Assembly: GCA_900541965.1 (NCBI GenBank) | Contig: UQLN01000023.1 | Coordinates: 4,202-68,201, forward strand | Reading direction: 5' to 3' | DNA from: an uncultured Parabacteroides sp. | GTDB lineage: Bacteria > Bacteroidota > Bacteroidia > Bacteroidales > Tannerellaceae | Length of the DNA: 64,000 nucleotides | In this document: one piece after another, positions 18,954 through 27,667 of the stretch | How positions within the stretch are numbered: the first letter of the stretch is position 1 | Layout: every line of letters begins with the position of its first letter | Notes under the pieces: model-generated | The model's input: only the letters and a program-made list of their open reading frames with translations | Told to the model about the DNA's origin: nothing | Databases searched by the model: none | Made by a program: the position numbers and the translations under genes

Positions 18954-19784
18954 CTATTGATATATTTCTTTAAGTTTTCGTGCATAATTTTCCATTTCTG
19001 GATATACAAATGATGTCGTAACTCCCATGAGTTCTAAATCTTTTTTTATTGTTTCTTTTTTGTATATTAATAATCTATCATTACCTCTTAATGGAAGCCA
19101 TGAAGAATCTATATCAGCCTTAATATTTTTTTCATTTTTAACACCGAACAATAAAAATGCACCCGATTGATTAATGATACGAGGATTATTCTGCTTGACT
19201 TTCACACACAAAACTCTATTAATATCATTAGGTTCAATGATTTTTTGAAAATGAGGCTTTTCAAATCCTATTTGATGTAATAAAAGAGGTATATGTCCAT
19301 CTTCATTAAACTTTTCTTTCGGAAGTGTAGTATTACATTGAAAATTCTCATCACATTTCGCTATGTTTGCAAGAACAGAAACCGTATCACTGTCATAGTA
19401 TTTTATATCCTTCTTGGGTATCTTAAAAACAACGACTTCCCCATGTTTATTGTTTATTTCACTTACAGCAAAGTATAGGGCAATTAGGGGATTTAAAGTT
19501 AAATCTAATAATCTTGTAGGAAGAGAATAATGTTGCATCTTTACTAAATATTCTATTGCGGAACGACATTCCCTAAATTCTTCAGGGTTATGCGACACTA
19601 ATTCCTTAAACAAAATATGTTCAGAATTGATTAAACTCGAACTTCGATAAATTGAAGGTTCAAGTTTGAATTTTGCAGCATCAGCATGTCCACGAAAAAA
19701 ATAAATTGAATCATCGTCTTTTTTTAGTTGCCTAATTTCTCTTATAAAAGTCAAAAGTGATTGTATTTTCATAATTGTAATCAT
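18954..19784 (-). CDS. FRG-domain protein paired with the NACHT NTPase
   Basis: The 276-residue protein has an FRG domain: FFRGHA at 29-34, LEPSIYR at 41-47, and the diagnostic QHYSLPTRLLDLTLNPLIALYFA at about 84-106. The FRG domain is named for its Phe-Arg-Gly motif. It occurs in phage-defence loci, but its biochemical activity is not settled. The start is ATG 19784, with ATG 19772 as an alternative. The gene precedes the NACHT gene by 32 bases with no terminator between, so they form a two-gene unit. The upstream spacer (19785-20133) holds no recognisable gene. Confidence 0.85.
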   Translation of the reverse strand: MITIMKIQSLLTFIREIRQLKKDDDSIYFFRGHADAAKFKLEPSIYRSSSLINSEHILFKELVSHNPEEFRECRSAIEYLVKMQHYSLPTRLLDLTLNPLIALYFAVSEINNKHGEVVVFKIPKKDIKYYDSDTVSVLANIAKCDENFQCNTTLPKEKFNEDGHIPLLLHQIGFEKPHFQKIIEPNDINRVLCVKVKQNNPRIINQSGAFLLFGVKNEKNIKADIDSSWLPLRGNDRLLIYKKETIKKDLELMGVTTSFVYPEMENYARKLKEIYQ

Positions 19785-20133
19785 TTACTTGTTTAGTATT
19801 ACAAAGTTAATCACAAAAAAAAATCAACAATAAAACATTGAATGTTTCTTCGCACATTTATACAAAAAAGTTTATTTCTCCTCCTTGCAACTATCGTTAT
19901 TATAAACATGAAAATCCGTTGAATCAACTGCAGAAAGCAATCTTCTACATCCACGCCACGATCAACAGACGCGTAGTTTCCGATTTTTCTTGTTGATTCA
20001 TATTGCAGGACAACTACTGTCCTATAACAAAATATCTGCGCCAAACCATTGTTTTACCGTGAATAAACATTTCCTTTGTAGGAAAGTGAATGTAAAAATC
20101 TAAATTTAAACAAACTATACAGACACATTGGAT
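19785..20133. other. Intergenic region without a supported gene
   Basis: This AT-rich spacer lies between the divergent FRG-domain gene and the sialidase gene. A 77-codon minus-strand frame (19811-20044) has no family resemblance and no ribosome-binding context. One plus-strand frame contains a peptide-like stretch broken by a stop near 19993, possibly a decayed remnant. It should hold both promoters, but I could not fix them. Confidence 0.5.
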
Positions 20134-21294
20134 ATGAAAACATTCTACAAGACTTTATGTATATTTATTGTCAACTATTTGGTTATTACTCCTACTCTCT
20201 ATGCACAAATATCTTTTGAAAAGAAAAATGAAGTAGCAGTCTTTATTTCAGGGGAGGAAGGTTATAAAAGTTTCCGCATTCCGGCAATTATCAGGATTCC
20301 CAATGGCGACCTGTTGGCTTTCTGCGAAGGACGTGTCGATCATGCCGGAGATTTCGGACATATCGATTTAGTAATGAAACGAAGCAAGGATTATGGCAAT
20401 AGCTGGAGTAAACTGCAAGTGGTAGCCCGCAACGGGAAACTGCAAGCCTGCAACCCCGCCCCTGTTTTAGATTTAATAGATTCCCGGTTTCCAGCTGGAA
20501 GATTATTCCTTTTTTATAATACGGGTAATGTTCCCGAAGCAGACATTTTATCCGGTAAGGGAGATAAACGGTGCTGGTTCATTACTTCTGTCGATGGAGG
20601 CGAATCATGGTCAGAACCGACAGACATAACCTCTTCTGTCAAGAAAGCGGGCTGGCGATATTATGCAAACACACCGGGCCATGCCATACAAATCCAGAAT
20701 GGCCCGTATAAAGGTAGAATTTATGTGGCAGCCAATCATTCCTTCGGAAATCCGCAGCCGTACGGGAAACACTATCAAGCCCATGGTTATTACACTGACG
20801 ATCACGGAAAAACATTCCATCTGAGTACAGACATAGCCTATGCCGGAAGTAATGAATCGATGGTTGCGGAACTAAGCAATGGAAAACTGATGATGAACAG
20901 CCGCAACCAGCAAGGTAACGTCAAAGCACGATTAATCAGTTTAAGTAACGATGGCGGCAAAACCTGGGAATCGCCTTATTTTGATCCGGTTTTGATTGAC
21001 CCTGTCTGCCAAGGCAGCATTCTTTCCCTGGGAGAACGGAATGGACAGACAATGTTAGCTTTTTGCAATGCAGCCGACACGCTCCACCGGAATAATCTTA
21101 CCTTACGTATCAGTTTTGATGAAGGGAAAAGCTGGATTAAGGATTTTCTTATTTATGGCAAAACACAGGATAAACAATCTATCGACTATGCTGCCTATTC
21201 CGATTTAGTCCAAATAGCAGACAAACAAATAGGTGTCCTTTATGAAAAAGATAACTACAAAACAATCGAATTTACAGCCATTAGCTTTAAGTAA
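20134..21294 (+). CDS. nanH: Exo-alpha-sialidase (GH33), secreted
   Basis: A GH33 neuraminidase of 386 residues; the start is taken at ATG 20134, not the TTG two codons earlier. A signal peptide ends near LYAQIS. The arginine-triad FRIP motif is present (FRIPAIIR), and five Asp-box repeats are visible: SKDYGNSW, SVDGGESW, TDDHGKTF, SNDGGKTW and SFDEGKSW. It releases terminal sialic acid from host glycans. No nanA/nanE/nanT genes are next to it, so the released sugar is presumably handled elsewhere or shared. Confidence 0.93.
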   Translation: MKTFYKTLCIFIVNYLVITPTLYAQISFEKKNEVAVFISGEEGYKSFRIPAIIRIPNGDLLAFCEGRVDHAGDFGHIDLVMKRSKDYGNSWSKLQVVARNGKLQACNPAPVLDLIDSRFPAGRLFLFYNTGNVPEADILSGKGDKRCWFITSVDGGESWSEPTDITSSVKKAGWRYYANTPGHAIQIQNGPYKGRIYVAANHSFGNPQPYGKHYQAHGYYTDDHGKTFHLSTDIAYAGSNESMVAELSNGKLMMNSRNQQGNVKARLISLSNDGGKTWESPYFDPVLIDPVCQGSILSLGERNGQTMLAFCNAADTLHRNNLTLRISFDEGKSWIKDFLIYGKTQDKQSIDYAAYSDLVQIADKQIGVLYEKDNYKTIEFTAISFK

Positions 21295-21346
21295 AGACAT
21301 CAAAATTTTCTTATTGCATTCAGGGACATTAAACTTATCCACGCAT

Positions 21347-21790
21347 TTACTTACGATTAGGCTTCCTCTTTATAAACAAAAGCCGCTCCATATCATTAAA
21401 TAAACTTGTATCTTTCAATTCAAACATCATCCACTTGCCATCATGGTAAGTAGTCGCACTATCATATACAGTCCGTACTTCTTCTGAAAAAGACTCCCGT
21501 TCACTCTCAAACTTTGCACGTTCATCTTTTCCCAATATAACCATAAATCCAAAAACATTTTCTTTTGCATACAAGGCACAAAGTGTTTTTCCACCTCTAC
21601 GGTATTTGTATTCATAAGTCCATGCTTTTCCTCCGGGATTCCAAAGCTGCTCCATTTCATATTTTTGCTCGATAAGCCGACAGAGCGACATCCATACCTC
21701 AAAAAGTTCCGTGCCGATTAAACTTTTCAGGACTTCGGGAGTTGGGGATTGAAATGATTGTTGCATATTCTCTTTGTTATTTATGTTCAT
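21347..21790 (-). CDS. DUF3788-family protein
   Basis: A small cytoplasmic protein of about 147 residues resembling the DUF3788 family: LIGTELFEVWMSL, then WTYEYKYRRGGKTLCALY and VILGKDE. The start is set at ATG 21790, which forms an ATGA overlap with the stop of the upstream acetyltransferase gene; an upstream frame extension to 21823 would overlap that gene further. The function of the family is unknown, and translational coupling to the acetyltransferase is the only contextual clue. Confidence 0.75.
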   Translation of the reverse strand: MNINNKENMQQSFQSPTPEVLKSLIGTELFEVWMSLCRLIEQKYEMEQLWNPGGKAWTYEYKYRRGGKTLCALYAKENVFGFMVILGKDERAKFESERESFSEEVRTVYDSATTYHDGKWMMFELKDTSLFNDMERLLFIKRKPNRK

Positions 21791-22851
21791 AAAACTTTCT
21801 TCATCCAATAATTTGTCAGGCATAATTTATTTGCTCTCCGTTTTTGTTCTTTTTCCACGCTATAGCCTTTTCTCTCAAAAAAAGGCTTTGCAGTGATACT
21901 GACTTCGGATGTGATTACTTCCATATGATGTTCAATGGCATATTTTTCTACTTTAGACAAGAGAAAACCGGCAACGCCTTTCCGCTGATAATCCTTATGC
22001 ACAAACATAGCGTGCAAATATCCATCTTTCCGAATAGAGCTAAAACCTATTATTTCGTTGTTATTATTTAATGCTACAATAAAATACAAATTGGTTATCA
22101 AATCCGTCAAATGGGAGATATCATCGCCACATGAAGCCCAATCTTCTATCTCTTCCGGTGTATAATCCGCTCTGTTGACCGTACGTAAAGTGGCCTTATA
22201 CATTTCTTTCAATTCAGAGATATCATCCAAAGTAGCTTCCCGGAATTTATAGTTTCTATCCACTGATAGTTTCCGAATCACCCTACATGGATTTCCAACT
22301 GCCACACTATTGGCGGGTACGGACTTTGTAACAACGCTCCCCGCTCCTATCACACAGTTATCGCCTATGGTAACACCCGGTAAGACAATCGCACCTCCGC
22401 CTATCCATACATTATCTCCTATGGTAATTGGCAATGCTTTTGTACGGAAGAAAAGGTCGCCGGACTGTTCACCCCAATCTTCAACAAACCGTTCGGCAGC
22501 ATCTACCGGATGAGTGGCAGTATATAGCTGTACATTGGGTGCAATCAATACATTGTTTCCGATTGTAATATGGTTATCATCCAAAAATGTACAGTTCATG
22601 TTGACGACCACTTTATCTCCCATAAAAATATGCTTGCCACATTCACAATGGAAATTTGCACCAATACTTACATATTTACCTACCCTGCCAAATATCCGAT
22701 GCAGCAGCGCCGTTCTCGATTCCCCATCCGAAGTATCAACCGCATTAAGTTTTGCAAGCAGTTGCCTGTTGCGTACAATAATTTCCTGAACCTCCTCATC
22801 AAGACGGTTGCAGTATTTGCCGGAAAGGAATCTTTGATAGTTTGTCTTCAT
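21787..22851 (-). CDS. Fusion of a LacA/Maa-type O-acetyltransferase and a GNAT N-acetyltransferase
   Basis: The protein has about 354 residues from ATG 22851. The first ~190 residues are a hexapeptide-repeat sugar O-acetyltransferase of the maltose/galactoside type: an N-terminal helical region, NMNCTFLDD, LYTATHP with the catalytic histidine, and ITIGDNVWIGGGAIVLPGVTIG. A full GNAT domain follows (about 200-350), with acetyl-CoA loop HKDYQRKGVAGFLL and KPFFERKGY. Each half is usually a separate protein. A -7-like element (CAAATATA on the plus strand, 22873-22880) lies just upstream, back to back with the ogt promoter. Confidence 0.88.
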   Translation of the reverse strand: MKTNYQRFLSGKYCNRLDEEVQEIIVRNRQLLAKLNAVDTSDGESRTALLHRIFGRVGKYVSIGANFHCECGKHIFMGDKVVVNMNCTFLDDNHITIGNNVLIAPNVQLYTATHPVDAAERFVEDWGEQSGDLFFRTKALPITIGDNVWIGGGAIVLPGVTIGDNCVIGAGSVVTKSVPANSVAVGNPCRVIRKLSVDRNYKFREATLDDISELKEMYKATLRTVNRADYTPEEIEDWASCGDDISHLTDLITNLYFIVALNNNNEIIGFSSIRKDGYLHAMFVHKDYQRKGVAGFLLSKVEKYAIEHHMEVITSEVSITAKPFFERKGYSVEKEQKRRANKLCLTNYWMKKVL

Positions 22852-22872
22852 ATAAATATTTTTACTCTTCCG

Positions 22873-22880
22873 CAAATATA
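22873..22880 (-). promoter_or_regulatory. -7 promoter element of the acetyltransferase fusion gene
   Basis: The reverse complement reads TATATTTG, fitting the Bacteroidetes TAnnTTTG element, 22 bases before the start codon at 22851. Confidence 0.55.
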
Positions 22881-22892
22881 CAAAAGTTCGCT

Positions 22893-22900
22893 TATCTTTG
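22893..22900 (+). promoter_or_regulatory. -7 promoter element of ogt
   Basis: TATCTTTG matches TAnnTTTG, 50 bases before ATG 22950. It lies 13 bases from the divergent element at 22873-22880, so the two promoters overlap. Confidence 0.6.
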
Positions 22901-22949
22901 TAGGAAAATAGAGACAGGCAAACTATCTATAAATCAAAAATAAAGATAT

Positions 22950-23471
22950 ATGGAAGAGATGATTCGGATACAATATTACCAATCCCCTTGCGGAGAGTTG
23001 ATTCTCGGTTCCTATAAAGGAAAACTTTGCCTGTGCGACTGGCAGAATGAAGAACGTAGAAGGCTAATAGACGAAAGGATTCAAAAAGGATTGCAAGCAC
23101 AGTATATCGAGAAAGAATCCGAAACAATGACAAATGCCATCACCCAACTGGACGAATACTTCAACCACAGAAGAAAGGCATTCGATATCCCCTTGCTTTT
23201 CATCGGAACAGATTTCCAAAAATCAGTATGGAATGAATTATTAAATATACCTTACGGTACAACTGTTTCATACGCCGGGCTCTCAGAACGGTTGGGCAAT
23301 CCCAAAGCCATACGGGCTGTAGCTGCGGCTAACGGTGCCAACGCTATCTCCATCATTGTTCCATGCCATCGGGTTATTGGAAGCAATCAGAAACTAACCG
23401 GATATGCAGGCGGACTTCCAGCCAAGAAGCTCCTACTCGAACTGGAGTCGCCCATGCAATCACTCCTATAA
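22950..23471 (+). CDS. ogt: Methylated-DNA--protein-cysteine methyltransferase
   Basis: A 173-residue suicide DNA repair protein that transfers the methyl group of O6-methylguanine to its own cysteine. The active-site motif PCHRVIG is at about 138-144, preceded by the DNA-binding helix region VWNELLNIPYGTTVSYAGL and RAVAAANGANAISIIV. The length is normal for the Ogt/MGMT class without an Ada domain. It is transcribed divergently from the acetyltransferase fusion. Repeat copy B begins nine bases after its stop codon. Confidence 0.95.
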   Translation: MEEMIRIQYYQSPCGELILGSYKGKLCLCDWQNEERRRLIDERIQKGLQAQYIEKESETMTNAITQLDEYFNHRRKAFDIPLLFIGTDFQKSVWNELLNIPYGTTVSYAGLSERLGNPKAIRAVAAANGANAISIIVPCHRVIGSNQKLTGYAGGLPAKKLLLELESPMQSLL

Positions 23472-23479
23472 ACACATCT

Positions 23480-24110
23480 CCTTTTTTATCAAAGTGTCAA
23501 AATGACAAAGTATCCCCTTCCTGCATTGTCTGTATGCACGATATCCAGGAGTGATTACAAATACGCTGCTCTCACGAAGTTTAGCTTTGTCAGTTTGTTG
23601 ACGCAGATGACATAATGTTTACTAATAGATAAAGAGGCGGATATTATTTATCAGACGCGAATGACGCGGAAAACGCGGATTAATACATACTATTCGTTTC
23701 TTAATCCGCGTTTTCTGCGTCATCCTCACCTAATCATATTTACACATTATACAGGTAATAATAATCCTTTTGACATTTGCATTTGATCTAATATTAGTAC
23801 TATTACAGAACCGAATCTCCGCCCAAGAGTATCAAAAACAAACCATATATGGTTTAAATTCGAAACATATATGCTTTGAAATCAAAACATACATGTTTTA
23901 TACGCGCGAATAGTTATATTTTAGTCCGCGGACAGTTGGATTTAGTTGCAGAGATGGTTGGAAATATCCGCGAAATAAGTGGAAATAGGTGCCGAATTGT
24001 ATGGAAAAAGCTCCTTTTTAGGGCTAAAAAGGAGCCAGATTCCTCCAGAAAGGGCTTTTCTCAAATATACCGAGTTAGCATAAAAAGGGTTATTTAATAA
24101 ATATGTCATT
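23480..24110 (-). repeat. Long non-coding repeat element, copy B (inverted relative to copy A)
   Basis: This is the reverse-complement counterpart of 3890-4515 along nearly its whole length. Matching blocks are at 23593-23609 (GTTTGTTGACGCAGATG), 23619-23633 (TTACTAATAGATAAA), hairpin 23663-23721, 23824-23838 (CAAGAGTATCAAAAA), three palindromes at about 23848-23898, and a GCTCCTTTTTAG / CTAAAAAGGAGC hairpin near 24009-24034 that replaces the TTTTTAGTACTAAAAA palindrome of copy A. It lies between the convergent ends of ogt and a GH92 gene. As in copy A, the GH92 gene is upstream of the element in the same orientation. Confidence 0.85.
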
Positions 24111-24142
24111 CTATAAAGCAAATGGGTAACTTTTTGTAAAAA

Positions 24143-24176
24143 GCAAAAAAAAGACTGCCTAAATAGTAGGCAGTCT
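24143..24176 (-). terminator. Rho-independent terminator of the second GH92 gene
   Basis: The perfect 10-bp arms AGACTGCCTA and TAGGCAGTCT are followed, on the minus strand, by a run of eight T. It lies 20 bases after the GH92 stop. Confidence 0.85.
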
Positions 24177-24196
24177 CATATTCCTATCTTTCTTTA

Positions 24197-26482
24197 TTAA
24201 TCTGCTAAAGAGAATGAGTAAGGAGCATCTTGTTCCGTAATACCACGATTTACATTCGGGGTATTACTCATCTGATATTGGATTTTAGCTCCATTCATCA
24301 GTTGTTCGTGTGTCAGGTAGTTGCGGGTATAATTCTTTCCGTTTACCTTCATTGTATTTACATAACGGTTTTCAAAGCTATTGTTCGGAGCTTGGATTGT
24401 AACTACCTTTCCATTTTCCATATGCAGCTTCATAGACTTAAAGAGCGGAGTACCCAATACATACTGGTCTGTTCCCGGACATACCGTATAAAAACCTAAA
24501 GCAGAGAATACATACCAGGCAGAAGTCTGTCCGTTATCTTCATCGCCACAATAGCCGTCCGGCTCTGCCGTATACAGCTTGTTCATAATCTCACGAGTCC
24601 AGTATTGCGCTTTCCAGGGCTGACCTGAATAGTTATACAGATAGACCATATGTTGGATAGGCTGATTTCCGTGTGCATACTGTCCCATGTTCATAACCTG
24701 CATTTCACGCATTTCGTGAATCATACCACGGCTTTCCATTCCTAAGCGGCTCGGCATAATAAATACAGAATCCATCATCGTATTGAATCCGGCCTTTCCT
24801 CCCATCAAATCGATTAAACCCTGCGGGTCATGGAATACACAGAAACTCCAATGCCAACTGTTGCCTTCACAGAAATCGCGGCTCCAATCGGTTCCTTTGA
24901 AATCAGGATTGAATACGCCTTTGTCACTCTTGCCTACCATCAACTTGCGTGCCGGATCATATACATTCTTATAGTTCGATGCACGCTGTTTATAGATGCC
25001 AATCTCACTTTCCGGCTTGCCTAACAGTTTACCTAATGTATAAATAGTCCAGTCATTATAGGCATATTCCAGTGTGCGGGCTACGTTCTGACCGATACCG
25101 ATATTATTCGGTACGTATCCGAAACGGTTGTATTCTTCAAAAGCCACACGGCCGGAAGCTGTTCTCGGCAGATGTGCATTGGCATCATGTTTCAAGGCTT
25201 CCCAAAGCGCTTCGATATCATAACCTCTCAGTCCTTTTACATAAGCATCGGCAACAACAGAAGCAGAGTTGTTTCCAACCATACAATCCCGGTGTCCCGG
25301 ACTTGCCCATTCCGGTAAGAATCCGCTTTCCTTATAGGCATTCACCAAACCTTCCTGCATCTTCTGGTTCATGGACGGATACATCAGGTTCAGGAATGGG
25401 AACAGACAACGGAATGTATCCCAGAAACCGGTATCGGTAAACATATATCCGGGTAAAACTTCACCGTTATACGGGCTATAGTGCATCACCTGTCCCTGTG
25501 CATCGATTTCATAAAAGCTTCTGGGGAATAACAGTGAGCGATAAAGGCAAGAGTAGAATGTACGTATGTTATCGATGTTGTCATCTTCCACTTCAATCTT
25601 TCCTAATTCGCGGTTCCAGACTTCACGGCCTTTTTCTTTTAACTGGTCGAAACTATTATCTCCTATTTCACGTAAATTCAGTTCCGCCTGTCCCTGGCTG
25701 ATAAAAGAGGAAGCAACTCGTGCATGCACTACCTCTCCCGCTTTCGTACTGAAACCGATGATAGCACCGGCATGGTTTGTCCGGATTTCTTTCTCATCCA
25801 ATACAATTGCGTTGTTTTTTACGATGGAAGTAAAAGTAAACGGTTTATCGAACTTGATTACGAAATAGTTTTTGAAGTTTCTCGGGACACCTCCTGAGTT
25901 TCGGGTGGAGTAACCGATAATCTTGTTTTCTTCCGGGATTACCTTTACATACGAGCCTCTGTCGAATGCGTCGACAACAATGTAAGCCTTGTTTGTTTCC
26001 GGGAAAGTAAACCGGAACATGGCTGCACGTTCGGTAGGCACCAGCTCTGTCGTTACATCATGGTCTGCCAAATAAACTTTATAATAATAAGGCTGTGCCA
26101 CTTCCGATTTATGGGAGAACCAGCTGGCACGTTTGTTCTCGTCGAAAACCAGCCCTTCGGTAACTGGCATAATCGAAAACTGACCGTAGTCGTTCATCCA
26201 CGGACTCGGTTGGTGAGTCTGCTTAAATCCTCTGATTTTGTCCGCATCATAACGGTACGTCCAACCATTTCCCATTTCTCCGGTCTGGGGAGTCCAGAAG
26301 TTCATACCCCAGGGCAAAGCGGTTGCCGGATAGGTATTACCGGTTGAAAGTTCATACTTGGACTGGGTTCCCACCAAGGTACTTACATAGTCTACCGGAT
26401 TCTTTACCGCATAACTTTGCAGGCTAATGACAGCCGCACCTAATAAAGCAATTAGTTTTTTCTTCTTTAAGAATGTTCTCAT
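24197..26482 (-). CDS. GH92 alpha-mannosidase, secreted
   Basis: A 761-residue GH92 enzyme with a cleavable signal peptide (KKKKLIALLGAAVISLQSYA), unlike the lipoprotein form at 1272-3638. N-terminal family motifs are YVSTLVGTQS, GNTYPATALPWGM and GFKQTHQPSPW. The catalytic-domain signature is GDEDNGQTSAWYVFSALGFY near residue 660, and PNNSFENRYV sits near the C-terminus. It is well diverged from the first GH92 gene, so a different linkage preference is likely. It appears monocistronic, with a strong terminator at 24143-24176. Confidence 0.93.
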   Translation of the reverse strand: MRTFLKKKKLIALLGAAVISLQSYAVKNPVDYVSTLVGTQSKYELSTGNTYPATALPWGMNFWTPQTGEMGNGWTYRYDADKIRGFKQTHQPSPWMNDYGQFSIMPVTEGLVFDENKRASWFSHKSEVAQPYYYKVYLADHDVTTELVPTERAAMFRFTFPETNKAYIVVDAFDRGSYVKVIPEENKIIGYSTRNSGGVPRNFKNYFVIKFDKPFTFTSIVKNNAIVLDEKEIRTNHAGAIIGFSTKAGEVVHARVASSFISQGQAELNLREIGDNSFDQLKEKGREVWNRELGKIEVEDDNIDNIRTFYSCLYRSLLFPRSFYEIDAQGQVMHYSPYNGEVLPGYMFTDTGFWDTFRCLFPFLNLMYPSMNQKMQEGLVNAYKESGFLPEWASPGHRDCMVGNNSASVVADAYVKGLRGYDIEALWEALKHDANAHLPRTASGRVAFEEYNRFGYVPNNIGIGQNVARTLEYAYNDWTIYTLGKLLGKPESEIGIYKQRASNYKNVYDPARKLMVGKSDKGVFNPDFKGTDWSRDFCEGNSWHWSFCVFHDPQGLIDLMGGKAGFNTMMDSVFIMPSRLGMESRGMIHEMREMQVMNMGQYAHGNQPIQHMVYLYNYSGQPWKAQYWTREIMNKLYTAEPDGYCGDEDNGQTSAWYVFSALGFYTVCPGTDQYVLGTPLFKSMKLHMENGKVVTIQAPNNSFENRYVNTMKVNGKNYTRNYLTHEQLMNGAKIQYQMSNTPNVNRGITEQDAPYSFSLAD

Positions 26483-26686
26483 GATAATTATAGAATGTTA
26501 TTGTATAATATTCCAATTTGTAGCAGCAGAGTCCCCCAATCATGATTGGCATCACTTGGCATATAACACGTTATCAAAAGAAAAGAGAATTCCACATACT
26601 TTTACAGTTGCAAATGTAGTACTTTCACAGGAAACTGCAAGACAAATTTTCGCCCACTCCCCATAAATAGGTATCCCGGTACAACA

Positions 26687-26718
26687 AAAAAGGCTTCTCT
26701 GTGAAGAGAGGCCTTTTT
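26687..26718 (-). terminator. Rho-independent terminator downstream of flavodoxin
   Basis: The 14-base arms AAAAAGGCTTCTCT and AGAGAGGCCTTTTT (one mismatch) enclose the tetraloop GTGA, with a T tract on either strand. Confidence 0.75.
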
Positions 26719-26779
26719 ATATTATATGGTTCATTTAGCAACACATCAATCTTTCCAAGAGAATAAATACTGGAGAAGA

Positions 26780-26826
26780 GGTATCTACAGCTGTGGATAA
26801 ACTATTCATCCACTATTGTAGATACC
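26780..26826. repeat. Imperfect 19-bp inverted repeat
   Basis: The arms GGTATCTACAGCTGTGGAT (26780-26798) and ATCCACTATTGTAGATACC (26808-26826) pair with three mismatches around a 9-base loop. No T tract follows, so it is not a standard terminator. It may stabilise the flavodoxin mRNA 3' end or bind a protein. Confidence 0.6.
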
Positions 26827-26911
26827 CTTCATCCGGATCCCCCTTTCTCCCGGCCTTTTCTTATAACCTTCTATTAACTTTTAACCGTAACAACATCTAA
26901 TATTTGGCAGG

Positions 26912-27421
26912 TTAAAGGTTTCCTTCTTTCTTCAATGTATCAATCCACGAATCTATACGGGCGGGAGTCTGGTCATCTTCATTCATCTCATCCAAAGGCA
27001 GACCTACAAATTTACCATCTATACAAGCGGTCGAATCATCGAATGTATATCCGGAAGGATCGACCGAACCGATAAATTTAGCATCCGTTCCTTGTAAATC
27101 AGTATAGATAGTTCCCAGAGCATCACAGAATGTATCACTAAAAGAGGAAGAGTCTCCGCAACCAAAAAGAGCGATTGTTTTATCAGACAAATCCAGCTTT
27201 TTCATTTTAGGAAGAAAATCATCCCAATCATCCTGAAGGTCACCCGCCCCCCAAGTGGAACTGCCTAATAGCAAGACTTCATATGAAGCTAAATCAGTCA
27301 GGGAAGATTGTGCCACGTCATGCACTGCTGTTGCATCAATACCCAGTTTTTCGGCAATTTGTTTTGCAATACTTTCTGTTGTCCCGTTGGACGAACCGTA
27401 AAAGATTCCTATCGTTTTCAT
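26912..27421 (-). CDS. fldA: Flavodoxin
   Basis: A 169-residue long-chain flavodoxin, a small FMN electron carrier. The phosphate-binding loop GSSNGTTES is at residues 9-17. Isoalloxazine-stacking loops are visible as STWGAGDLQDDW and FGCGDSSSFSDTFCDA. C-terminal features such as PLDEMNEDDQT match the FldA type. It is monocistronic. Flavodoxin is a plausible electron donor for reducing corrinoid in methyltransferase systems, but nothing here links it to the cluster at 4544-9285. Confidence 0.95.
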   Translation of the reverse strand: MKTIGIFYGSSNGTTESIAKQIAEKLGIDATAVHDVAQSSLTDLASYEVLLLGSSTWGAGDLQDDWDDFLPKMKKLDLSDKTIALFGCGDSSSFSDTFCDALGTIYTDLQGTDAKFIGSVDPSGYTFDDSTACIDGKFVGLPLDEMNEDDQTPARIDSWIDTLKKEGNL

Positions 27422-27579
27422 TCTTATTTGTTTTTAGTTTAATAACGGAAGCAAATGTCATATAATCCGCCTCACAAGGCAATACCTACAATCGTGTATT
27501 TTATCTGTCGCCAATACCTGTTTGAAGGGATACCCTGAATTTCAAAACAGAGATAAAAAATAGCTTCACTTTATAAAAG

Positions 27580-27597
27580 ATGTTATATTTATAACAT
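27580..27597. promoter_or_regulatory. Near-palindromic operator-like site upstream of the DoxD/DoxA gene
   Basis: ATGTTATATTTATAACAT is an 18-base palindrome with mismatches only at the centre, 70 bases before the start codon at 27668. It could bind a dimeric regulator; none is encoded nearby. Confidence 0.4.
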
Positions 27598-27667
27598 TTC
27601 CATATCCCAAAACTGTTACTAAAATGAATAGCATATAACTCTACACACAAATTAAAATTCAAGGGAT

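Larger units (their letters stand above)
26483..26911. other. Intergenic region with terminator and inverted repeat
   Basis: This 429-base spacer separates the GH92 and flavodoxin genes, both on the minus strand. It holds the flavodoxin terminator (26687-26718), a 19-bp imperfect inverted repeat (26780-26826) and presumably the GH92 promoter. No coding sequence is supported. Confidence 0.7.

Noticed and set aside
19811..20044. 77-codon minus-strand frame upstream of the FRG-domain gene
   Set aside because: No family resemblance and no start context; more likely non-coding or a decayed remnant.
23480..24110. CRISPR array in the palindromic region
   Set aside because: Only three short, non-identical palindromic units with very short spacing and no cas genes; not a CRISPR layout.
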